From assembly GCF_011067745.1 (NCBI RefSeq), contig NZ_JAAMPJ010000013.1, positions 248,001 to 312,000 on the forward strand: a stretch of 64,000 nucleotides of DNA. Direction: 5' to 3'. The notes beneath the pieces are model-generated. The model saw nothing but the letters and a program-made list of their open reading frames with translations, made no database searches and was not told the origin of the DNA. This stretch comes from Lentzea alba. Lineage in GTDB: Bacteria > Actinomycetota > Actinomycetes > Mycobacteriales > Pseudonocardiaceae. Shown in pieces: positions 51,924-59,140 of this stretch. Numbering within the stretch: position 1 is the first letter of the stretch; each line of letters starts with the position of its first letter. The position numbers and the translations under genes are program-made.

Positions 51924-52168
51924 GACTCCTCCGGTGGGCTCGGGCGCAGCCGCAGCGCCACGGACAGGCACAGCACGGTCACCAGCAGGCAGCCGAACTG
52001 GTACCAGTAGAAGAAGGGCACGCCGGCCAGGCGAGGTTCGGCCCGTGCGTACAGGGGCACCGCCATGGCTGTGAGACAGGGCAGCACCAGCAGGGCCACC
52101 ATGAGGGCAGGCCTCGAAGAGCTCCGCGACCGCACCGGCGCACCTCCTCCTGAGCGTGTGTTTCCCAT
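51920..52168 (-). CDS. DUF3311 small membrane protein
   Basis: This 82-residue protein has two predicted membrane helices (ALMVALLVLPCLTAMAVPLY and the FFYWYQFGCLLVTVLCL stretch) and the EPRLAGVPFFYWYQ motif typical of DUF3311. Such proteins usually sit next to a sodium:solute symporter of the monocarboxylate type and may be its accessory subunit. Here it is divergent from the symporter, with 89 bp between starts, instead of preceding it. ATG 52168 gives an arginine-rich N-terminal extension; ATG 52102 is the shorter alternative. It is coupled to the 109-residue gene. Confidence 0.82.
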   Translation of the reverse strand: MGNTRSGGGAPVRSRSSSRPALMVALLVLPCLTAMAVPLYARAEPRLAGVPFFYWYQFGCLLVTVLCLSVALRLRPSPPEES

Positions 52169-52257
52169 GAGTTGCGCGAGTGACGCGTTCGGTTTACACA
52201 GACGCAGACTTTTTTCGTCGCGTATGTTGCGCCGGTGCCCGACGAGGAGGACGAGTC

Positions 52258-53739
52258 GTGACCGGAGTCGACGTGCCCGCGCTGCTGACGTTCGCGGCCG
52301 TGCTGGTGCTGACCTCCGCGGTGGCGGTGGCCGCGCGCCGGTTCTACCGCGCCGACGTGCTGCCGACGCCGGCGGACTGGGCGGTGGCGGGACGCCGGTT
52401 CGGCACCGTCACCACCTGGTTCCTGATGGGCGGGACGATCTACACGGCGTACACGTTCGTCGCCGTGCCGGGTGTGGTCTACGCCGAGGGCGCGATCGGG
52501 TTCTTCGCGCTGCCGTACACGATCATCGTGTACCCGCTGGCGTTCTGGTTGCTGCCCAAGCTGTGGCGGGAGGCCCGCGACGTCGGCGCGGTCACGATCG
52601 CGGACGTGGTGCGGGTGCGGTACGACTCGCCCGGCCTGGCGCTCGCCGTGGCGTTGACGGGGATCCTCGTGACCATGCCGTACGTGGCCCTGCAGCTGCT
52701 GGGGATCCGCACGGTGCTGACCGTCCTCGGCGTCTACCCGGCAGGCGTGATCGGTGACGTGATCCTCGGCGCGGTGTTCGCCGTGCTCGCGGTGGCCACG
52801 TACCGCAACGGACTGCGCGCGGCGGCGGTGATCGGTTTCCTCAAGGGCGTGCTGGTGTTCGCGGCGATCGTCGTGATCATGGCGCTGCTGGGGCCGCCCG
52901 ACCGGTTGTTCGCCGAGGCGGAGCGGCGGTCGACCGGTCCGCCGGACCTCGTGTCGGCGGGCGTCGACGGCGGGGTGGTCACCACCCACCTCGATCCCGG
53001 CCTGTCGACCGCGTACGTGACCCTCGCGGTCGGGTCCGCGCTGGCGTTGCTGATGTACCCGCACGTGCTGACCGCGGCGTTCGCCGCGCGCGGTGAGCAG
53101 GTGCTGCGCCGCAACTCCGTGGCACTGCTGGGGTGGACGGCGTTGCTCGGGCTGTTCGCGTTGCTCGGGGTGGCCGCGCACGCGCTGGGCGTGGTCGTGG
53201 CGGAGGGCAGGGCCGAGCTGGCCGTACCGACGATGATCACGCAGCTCATGCCGGGCTGGGCCGCGGGCGCGGTCTTCGGCGCGCTGGCGATCGGCGCGCT
53301 CGTCCCCGCGTCGATCATGTCGGTCGCCGCGGCGATGTTGTTCACCCGCAACGTCTACGTGGAGTACGTGAACCCGAACACGACCCCCAAGCAGCAGACC
53401 TCGATCGCGCGGTTCGTGTCGTTGCTGGTCAAGTTCGGCGCGTTGGGGTTCGCGTTGTTGCTGGCCGCGCAGGACACGATCAACCTGCAGCTGCTCGGCG
53501 GGGTGTGGGTGCTGCAGACGTTCCCCGCGGTGGTGCTCGGCGCTCTGACGCGGAGGCTGTCGCCCGCGGGCATGCTGGCTGGCTGGGCCGTCGGGATGCT
53601 GACGGGCACCCTGCTGGTGACCTCCGGCGGGTTCTCGGCCGTGGTGGTCGTCGGCGGGCTCCAGGTCTACGCGGCGGTGATCGCCCTCGCGGCGAACCTG
53701 GTGGTCGCGTTCGGGGTGAGCGCGGTGTGGCGGCGGTGA
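52258..53739 (+). CDS. Sodium:solute symporter (SSS family, monocarboxylate-like)
   Basis: The 493-residue transporter has about 13 membrane helices and SSS-family features (WAVAGRRFGTVTTWFLMGGTIYTAYTFV, GALVPASIMSVAAAMLFTRNVY). Its companion DUF3311 gene suggests a MctP/MctC-like carrier for pyruvate, acetate or related acids. GTG 52258 follows GAGGAGG by eight bases; the longer frame from 52180 has no ribosome site. The stop overlaps the GTG of an ECF sigma gene (GTGA), an unusual coupling that ties transporter and sigma synthesis together. Confidence 0.9.
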   Translation: MTGVDVPALLTFAAVLVLTSAVAVAARRFYRADVLPTPADWAVAGRRFGTVTTWFLMGGTIYTAYTFVAVPGVVYAEGAIGFFALPYTIIVYPLAFWLLPKLWREARDVGAVTIADVVRVRYDSPGLALAVALTGILVTMPYVALQLLGIRTVLTVLGVYPAGVIGDVILGAVFAVLAVATYRNGLRAAAVIGFLKGVLVFAAIVVIMALLGPPDRLFAEAERRSTGPPDLVSAGVDGGVVTTHLDPGLSTAYVTLAVGSALALLMYPHVLTAAFAARGEQVLRRNSVALLGWTALLGLFALLGVAAHALGVVVAEGRAELAVPTMITQLMPGWAAGAVFGALAIGALVPASIMSVAAAMLFTRNVYVEYVNPNTTPKQQTSIARFVSLLVKFGALGFALLLAAQDTINLQLLGGVWVLQTFPAVVLGALTRRLSPAGMLAGWAVGMLTGTLLVTSGGFSAVVVVGGLQVYAAVIALAANLVVAFGVSAVWRR

Positions 53740-54278
53740 GCGACGACCGGCCGGACACCGTCGAGGCGCTCGCCGCCCGGGACGCCGACCGGGAGGCCGC
53801 GCTGGCCGCCCTGTTCCACCGGCATCACCTGGAGCTGGTGCGGCTCGCCACCCTGCTCGGGGCGGAGTCCGACGCCGAGGACGTGGTGGCGGACGCGTTC
53901 TGTGAGCTGCACCGCGGCTGGAAGCGGCTGCGATCGGAGCAGGCAGCGCTACCCTATTTGCGTGCGGTCATCGTGAACCGGGTCCGGATGCGCGTCCGGC
54001 ACCTGCAGGTCGTGCGCAAGCACGTCGAGTGGGTGCGTGAGGACGTGGCGTCCGCCGAGTCCCAGGCCATGGTGCGCGACGACCAGCGCGCGTTGGTGGC
54101 GGCGTTGCGCGACCTGCCGGAGCGGCAGCGCGAGGCGCTGGTGCTGCGATACTGGCTGGGGCTGAAGGAGGCGGAGATCGCCGAGGCGATGGGCATCAGC
54201 GCCGGCGCGGTCAAGGCGCACACCGCGCGTGGCATGGCGAAACTGGGCAAGACGCTGGAGGGGCAGGATGACGGCTAG
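53736..54278 (+). CDS. ECF-type RNA polymerase sigma factor
   Basis: This 180-residue sigma-70 family factor has region 2 (HHLELVRLATLLGAESDAEDVVADAFCEL) and region 4 (DLPERQREALVLRYWLGLKEAEIAEAMGISAGAVKAH). GTG 53736 overlaps the symporter stop, and its own end overlaps the next gene by 11 bases. A much longer frame to 53133 is only a shadow of the symporter. The layout of sigma factor followed by a small membrane protein resembles sigma/anti-sigma pairs. The signal and the promoters it recognises are unknown. Confidence 0.92.
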   Translation: MSDDRPDTVEALAARDADREAALAALFHRHHLELVRLATLLGAESDAEDVVADAFCELHRGWKRLRSEQAALPYLRAVIVNRVRMRVRHLQVVRKHVEWVREDVASAESQAMVRDDQRALVAALRDLPERQREALVLRYWLGLKEAEIAEAMGISAGAVKAHTARGMAKLGKTLEGQDDG

Positions 54279-54516
54279 CAGCGAGCAACGGCTGGAAGAA
54301 GCCCTCCGCGACGTCGCCTTCACGGTGACGGCGTCGCCCGGCGCCTACCGCGAGGTGCGGTCCCGGTGGCGCCGCAAGGAACGCCGCCGCCGGCTGATCG
54401 TCGCGGCACTCGCCACCGCGGTCGTCCTCGCGACCAACGGGATCGCGCTCTGGGCGCTCAACGACGCCAGCCCGGACCAGCACATCATCTTCACCGATCC
54501 GACCCACGCGCGCTGA
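54268..54516 (+). CDS. Small single-pass membrane protein, possible regulator of the ECF sigma factor
   Basis: The 82-residue protein has a charged N-terminus (about 48 residues, ending RRKERRRR), one membrane helix (LIVAALATAVVLATNGIALWAL) and a short outside tail. It overlaps the sigma gene by 11 bases, so the two are co-translated. Its position and topology fit an anti-sigma factor, but no zinc-binding HxxxCxxC motif is present and it is short for that role. ATG 54268 is chosen over the earlier GTG 54229. A terminator hairpin follows. Confidence 0.75.
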   Translation: MTASSEQRLEEALRDVAFTVTASPGAYREVRSRWRRKERRRRLIVAALATAVVLATNGIALWALNDASPDQHIIFTDPTHAR

Positions 54517-54531
54517 CCCCACCGGCTAACC

Positions 54532-54590
54532 CTGGCCATGAACGGCGCTTTCGTGGACCTCAGGTCCACGAAAGCGCCGTTCATGGCCAG
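54532..54590. terminator. 47-nt-family hairpin terminator 4
   Basis: A long perfect stem with outer arms CTGGCCATG/CATGGCCAG and family core 54538-54584 follows the symporter-sigma operon. The loop region is ACCTCAGGT. Unlike the other three, it lies between genes in the same direction. Confidence 0.8.
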
Positions 54591-54616
54591 CTCTCGGGGT
54601 ACGGGGCGAGCGGGGA

Positions 54617-54630
54617 TTGAAGCGTTTCAA
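54617..54630. promoter_or_regulatory. LacI-type operator TTGAAGCGTTTCAA
   Basis: This near-perfect palindrome is 122 bp before the GH78 start. A second copy lies 98 bp further on, so two-site binding or looping is possible. It fits the TYGAANCGNTTCRA group. Confidence 0.68.
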
Positions 54631-54714
54631 CTGACTGTCCGGTTGTGGACAGGCTTGTGTCGTGTGTCTTGACGTGACTTGGTGTGCCCACAACGCTGGC
54701 TGTCGCCTCGGGAA

Positions 54715-54728
54715 TTGAAACGTTTCAT
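54715..54728. promoter_or_regulatory. LacI-type operator TTGAAACGTTTCAT
   Basis: A 12-bp perfect palindrome TGAAACGTTTCA is centred 30 bp before the GH78 start. It pairs with the site at 54617-54630. The reader is unknown; the LacI proteins in this window are candidates. Confidence 0.7.
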
Positions 54729-54751
54729 CCAGCGACGAAGGTGGAGACGAC

Positions 54752-57700
54752 GTGCGGCGACGGGTGTTCCTGAAGACATCGGCGGTCGGACTGTCAGCGA
54801 CGGCGCTGCCGGTAGGGGTGGCAGGGGCAACGGAGGATCGGGCGAGCGGGTTGCGGGTGGTGCGCACCACGGTCGAGTACGCGGAGACGTTGCTGGGCAC
54901 CGACGTCACGGCACCACGGCTGGGTTGGGTGCTCGCGGCGGGTGGCACCGGTGCACGGCAGACGGCCTACCAGGTGGAAGTCGGCACCGCGCCCGGACGC
55001 GCGGACGTGTGGCAGTCGGGCCGGGTGAAGTCCGATCGCACCACGGGAATTCCGTTCGGTGGCAAGGAGTTGCGGCCGCGCACGCGTTACCACTGGCGGG
55101 TCCGGGTGTGGGACGGCGCGGGCCGGTTGTCGGACTGGAGCACGAACAGCTGGTGGGAGACCGCCCTGCTCGGCACGCCGTGGCAGGCGCGGTGGATCGG
55201 CGCACCGGAGACGTCGATCGGTTTCGCCGGGGCCTCCTGGATCTGGTCGGCCACGACGCCGCCGGAGAGCCGGTGGTTCCGCACGACGGTCGACCTGCCG
55301 GCGGACGCGGTGCGCGCCCGGCTCGTCGCGACCGCGGACGACGACTTCACCTTGTACGTCAACGGAACCGAGGCGTTGCACGTGCCGCAGGAGATCGACG
55401 TCTGGAAAGTCGGGCAACGCGCTGACGTCACGCGTCTGGTGGGCAGGCGGATCGTGCTGGCTGCACGGGCCACGAACCGGTCAGCGGGACCGGCGGGACT
55501 GCTGTTGCGGCTGCTCGTCGACCTGCCTGACGGCCAGCGGGAGATCGTCACCGGGCCGGGCTGGAAGGTGGTCGAGACCGAGCAACCCGGCTGGCAGACG
55601 CCGGGCTTCGACGACTCGTCGTGGACGGCCGCGACCGTGCTGGACCCCTACGGGCAGGGGCCGTGGGGATCGAACGTGACGGTCCGCGAGCAGCCCGCAC
55701 CCTTGCTGCGCAAGGAGTTCACGATCCGCAAACCGGTCAAGCGAGCCCGGCTCTACGTCAGCGGGCTGGCCTACCACGAGACCGAGGTCAACGGCCGGCG
55801 CGTCGGCGACCGCGTGCTCGATCCCGGTTTCACTGACTACGACAACACCGTGCTGTACGCCACGCACGACGTGACCGGGCTGGTTCGCAGCGGCCGCAAC
55901 GCGGTCGGGGTGACGCTCGGCCGCGGCTTCTACGGCATGAAGACGCCGAACGTGTGGCGCTGGGAGCAGCCGCCGTGGCACGACGAGCCGAAACTGCTGG
56001 CACAGCTGGAGATCGACCACCCGGACGGCACACGCACCACGATCAACTCCGACGAGTCGTGGCGGCTGACCGACGGCCCCACGGTGTCGAACTCGCTCTA
56101 CACCGGCGAGACGTACGACGCCCGGCTCGCGCCGCGCGACTGGACGAAACCGGGCTTCGACGACTCGTTGTGGCAGACCGCGCCGGTCCGGCCGGCTCCG
56201 AAGGGCACGCTGAAAGCCCAGGAGCACGAACCGATCCGGGTGGTCGAGTCGGTCACGCCGGTCGTCACCTCACCGAAGCCCGGCGTGTTCGTCGCCGACA
56301 TGGGCCGCACGATGTCGGGGTGGACACAGCTCACGGTGAACGCGCCCGCCGGCACCTTGGTACGCCTCAAACACGGCGAAACGCTGAACTCCGACGGCAC
56401 CGTGAAGATGGAGAACGGGCACGTCACCGGTGGCCGCATCCAGCTCGACGAGTACATCAGCGCGGGCGGCAACGGCACGTGGGAACCGAAGTTCTCCTAC
56501 AAGGGTTTCCGCTACGTCGAGGTCACCGGCCTGACCGCGGCACCACGACTGGTCGGCCGGGTCGTGCATTCGGACGTGCCTCAGACCAGCACTTTCCGTT
56601 GCTCGGAGCCCCTGTTCGAGCAGTACGACGCGGCGATGCGCCGGACCGTCCTGAACAACCTGCACGGCATCCCCACCGACACCCCGACCTACGAGAAGAA
56701 CGGCTGGACGGGCGACGCGCAGGTCGGCGCGCCGTCGATGCTCGCCGAGTTCGGCATGGCCAAGTTCTTCACCAAGTGGCTCGGCGACCTCGCGGACAGC
56801 CAGGACCAGGCAGGCCAGCTCCCGGTGATCGTGCCGAGCGGTGGCTGGGGCTACCGCGAACTCGCGCCCGCGCCGGAGTGGACGACCGTGTACCCGTTCG
56901 TGCTGCGGGAGATGTACCGGATCTACGGCGATGACCGCCTGCCCGCGCAGCACTGGCCGGTGCTCACCCGCTATCTGGACTGGGAGATCGCCAGGCTGCG
57001 CGACGGTCTGGCGGTGACCGCGCTCGGCGACTTCCTGCCGCCCGACTCCGGTGGGATTCCGCCCGAGGACACCCGGCTCACCGCGACCGCCTACCTCTAC
57101 CGCGCACTGCTGCACACCGCCGAACTCGGTGACGTGATCGGCAAACCGGTTCCGCGCTATCGCGAGGTCGCCGCGAACCTGTTGGCAGCGTTCAACAAGA
57201 CGTTCCTCGATCCGAGCGGCTACTACCGCACGGCCAAGGACGACGGTTACCGGCAGACGTCCAACGCCGTCCCGCTGGCGTTCGGCATAGTGCCCGCCGG
57301 ATCCGTTCAAGCCGTGGCGGACAGGTTGGCAAGAGAGGTGCAAGCCAACGGCAACCACGTCAACGTCGGCTGTCTCGGCGCGAGCGTGCTGCTGAAGGCG
57401 TTGAGCGACAACGGACACGGCGCCGTCGCGCACGCCATGGCTGCCGAGCGGTCGTACCCGAGCTGGGGCCACTGGTTCTCCAACGGCGCCGACACCATGT
57501 GGGAGATGTGGGACACCGGCACCCGTTCGCGCAACCACTACTTCAAAGGCACTGTCGCGCAGTGGTTGTACGAGCACGTCGCCGGACTGGTGCCGGGTGA
57601 CGCGGGCTACCGGACGTTCACGGTCAAGCCCAACGCCACCACCGTGTCCTGGGCACGGCTGGAGTTCGAGAGCGTGCGCGGGCGCATCGGCGTGGCCTGG

Positions 57701-57829
57701 GCCAAAGTGGACGGCGTGCTGCGGCTGACCGTCGACGTGCCGGTGGGGTCCACCGCCCAGGTGCACGTGCCCGGATCAGGGGTGAAGTCGGTGCCGCACG
57801 GGCGGTGGACGTTCAACGGAAGAGCTTGA
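54752..57829 (+). CDS. Tat-exported GH78 alpha-L-rhamnosidase
   Basis: This 1025-residue enzyme removes terminal alpha-L-rhamnose from rhamnogalacturonan fragments or glycosides. The N-terminus is a Tat signal (MRRRVFLK). Beta-sandwich domains are followed by an (alpha/alpha)6 barrel with the GH78 signature: Asp643, the general acid Glu648 and Asp655 in DTPTYEKNGWTGD, and Glu918 in DTMWEMWD, all in register with known rhamnosidases. GTG 54752 follows GGTGGAG. Two operators lie upstream. The 3' end overlaps the convergent SGNH gene by 17 bp. It complements the two PL11 lyases, which expose rhamnose ends. Confidence 0.94.
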   Translation: MRRRVFLKTSAVGLSATALPVGVAGATEDRASGLRVVRTTVEYAETLLGTDVTAPRLGWVLAAGGTGARQTAYQVEVGTAPGRADVWQSGRVKSDRTTGIPFGGKELRPRTRYHWRVRVWDGAGRLSDWSTNSWWETALLGTPWQARWIGAPETSIGFAGASWIWSATTPPESRWFRTTVDLPADAVRARLVATADDDFTLYVNGTEALHVPQEIDVWKVGQRADVTRLVGRRIVLAARATNRSAGPAGLLLRLLVDLPDGQREIVTGPGWKVVETEQPGWQTPGFDDSSWTAATVLDPYGQGPWGSNVTVREQPAPLLRKEFTIRKPVKRARLYVSGLAYHETEVNGRRVGDRVLDPGFTDYDNTVLYATHDVTGLVRSGRNAVGVTLGRGFYGMKTPNVWRWEQPPWHDEPKLLAQLEIDHPDGTRTTINSDESWRLTDGPTVSNSLYTGETYDARLAPRDWTKPGFDDSLWQTAPVRPAPKGTLKAQEHEPIRVVESVTPVVTSPKPGVFVADMGRTMSGWTQLTVNAPAGTLVRLKHGETLNSDGTVKMENGHVTGGRIQLDEYISAGGNGTWEPKFSYKGFRYVEVTGLTAAPRLVGRVVHSDVPQTSTFRCSEPLFEQYDAAMRRTVLNNLHGIPTDTPTYEKNGWTGDAQVGAPSMLAEFGMAKFFTKWLGDLADSQDQAGQLPVIVPSGGWGYRELAPAPEWTTVYPFVLREMYRIYGDDRLPAQHWPVLTRYLDWEIARLRDGLAVTALGDFLPPDSGGIPPEDTRLTATAYLYRALLHTAELGDVIGKPVPRYREVAANLLAAFNKTFLDPSGYYRTAKDDGYRQTSNAVPLAFGIVPAGSVQAVADRLAREVQANGNHVNVGCLGASVLLKALSDNGHGAVAHAMAAERSYPSWGHWFSNGADTMWEMWDTGTRSRNHYFKGTVAQWLYEHVAGLVPGDAGYRTFTVKPNATTVSWARLEFESVRGRIGVAWAKVDGVLRLTVDVPVGSTAQVHVPGSGVKSVPHGRWTFNGRA

Positions 57830-59042
57830 GCGGAACCGCCTCGGCGAGCATGCGGTAGCCGGTGGGGTTGAGGTGCAGGTGGTCGCCGACGTCCGCGACC
57901 GGCAACAGTTGCCGCGGGGTTGCCGGGTCGCGGACGGCGGCGTCGAAGTCGATGACGGCGTCGAAGCGACGGCTGGTGCGGATCCAGCGGTTCACGGTCT
58001 GCCGGGCCTCCTCGCGGAAACCCTCGTCGTAGAAGCTGCCGCCGAACGGGAGGATCGTCCCGCCGTAGACCTGGATGTCGTGGGCGTGGGCCCGTTCGAC
58101 GATCTGCTGGTAGGCCGCGATCAGGTCGTCCGCCACCTGTTTCTGGGCGGCCTCGGTCGTGGCCGCCGTGCCGATGTCGTTGACGCCTTCGAGCAGAATC
58201 AGCCACCGGACGCCGCTCTGCGCCAGCAGGTCGCGGTCCAGGCGGGCCAGCACGCTGGGCCCCAGGCCGTCGTTCAGCACGCGGTTGCCGCCCGCGGCCT
58301 GGTTCAGCACGGCGACACGGCCCCGCAACCGGTCGGCCAGCTGGTCGGGCCAGCGGTTGTTGCCGTTGGTGGTGGAACCCCGGCCGTCGCTCAGCGAGTC
58401 ACCGATCACGACGAGAGCCGGCGCGCTCGACCACACCTCGATGCCGCTGAGGAAGTACCAGTGGTCGGTGGGCGTGGCGCCGGGCAGGTCCGCGGCGTCG
58501 GCGTGGTTGCCCGCCAGCAGGTGGGACGTGGTGCGGGAGCCGGGGTGCGAGGTGATCTGGTTGGACGCCTGCCCGCGGGCCAGGTAAACGGTCACGGTGA
58601 CGTTCGTGCCCGGCGACAGGGCGAAGTCCAGCGGGTCGGACAGGACGAGCGCGCCGACCGGAACGTCCACTGAGGACCGTCCGTTGAACGTGACCCGTCG
58701 CAGCGTGGCCGGTTGGATCGCGCTGACGCCCGCACGGCCGCCTTGGGGGAGCGCGATGGTGACCGCGGTGATCGGCAGCACGGCGCCGCCGAACGCGTTG
58801 GAGAAGCGCAACCGTAGCCGCCGCCCGCCGGTCGTGACCCGGACGGTCTGGCGCAGCGTGGCATCGGCCAGCACCAGACCGTCCTGGGTGAAGGGCGGAG
58901 GCGGCATGTTGTTCGGTTCGGTCAGCTGGGGCATGGACGTCCAGGTGTTCACCCAGCCGGTTCGCGCCGTTGGTCGGGCTTGCGCGACGGCGGGGGTGAG
59001 CACGCCGGTGGCGGCCAGACCGAAGAACGAGCGCCTGCGCAT
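57813..59042 (-). CDS. Secreted SGNH/GDSL hydrolase with N-terminal beta domain
   Basis: The 409-residue protein has a Tat-like or Sec signal (MRRRSFFGLA), an N-terminal beta-rich domain to about residue 190 and an SGNH hydrolase domain. The catalytic blocks are VVIGDSLSDGRGS (Ser), AAGGNRVLNDG, LEGVNDIG and DHLHLNP (Asp/His). Such proteins are esterases, often acting on acetylated glycans or lipids. It is not a close match to the CE12 rhamnogalacturonan acetylesterases, whose GDST motif differs. It is convergent with GH78 and 98 bp downstream of the next gene on its strand. A glycan deacetylase role is inferred from context only. Confidence 0.83.
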   Translation of the reverse strand: MRRRSFFGLAATGVLTPAVAQARPTARTGWVNTWTSMPQLTEPNNMPPPPFTQDGLVLADATLRQTVRVTTGGRRLRLRFSNAFGGAVLPITAVTIALPQGGRAGVSAIQPATLRRVTFNGRSSVDVPVGALVLSDPLDFALSPGTNVTVTVYLARGQASNQITSHPGSRTTSHLLAGNHADAADLPGATPTDHWYFLSGIEVWSSAPALVVIGDSLSDGRGSTTNGNNRWPDQLADRLRGRVAVLNQAAGGNRVLNDGLGPSVLARLDRDLLAQSGVRWLILLEGVNDIGTAATTEAAQKQVADDLIAAYQQIVERAHAHDIQVYGGTILPFGGSFYDEGFREEARQTVNRWIRTSRRFDAVIDFDAAVRDPATPRQLLPVADVGDHLHLNPTGYRMLAEAVPLKLFR

Positions 59043-59140
59043 CTTCCACGCCCTTTCGGTGAAGGAACCGAAAGATCAACCTAGAAGGGCGTGCGAATGA
59101 GCGTCAATCACTCACGGTTTCGAATCGATTTCCGAAACTT

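Noticed and set aside
53133..53735. Long 5' extension of the ECF sigma gene
   Set aside because: This part is the symporter gene in another frame; the GTG at 53736 gives a normal-length sigma factor with GTGA coupling.
54538..54584. Hairpin reading as a small peptide MNGAFVDLRSTKAPFMA on either strand
   Set aside because: The peptide follows from the palindrome. There is no ribosome site, and the position after an operon fits a terminator better.
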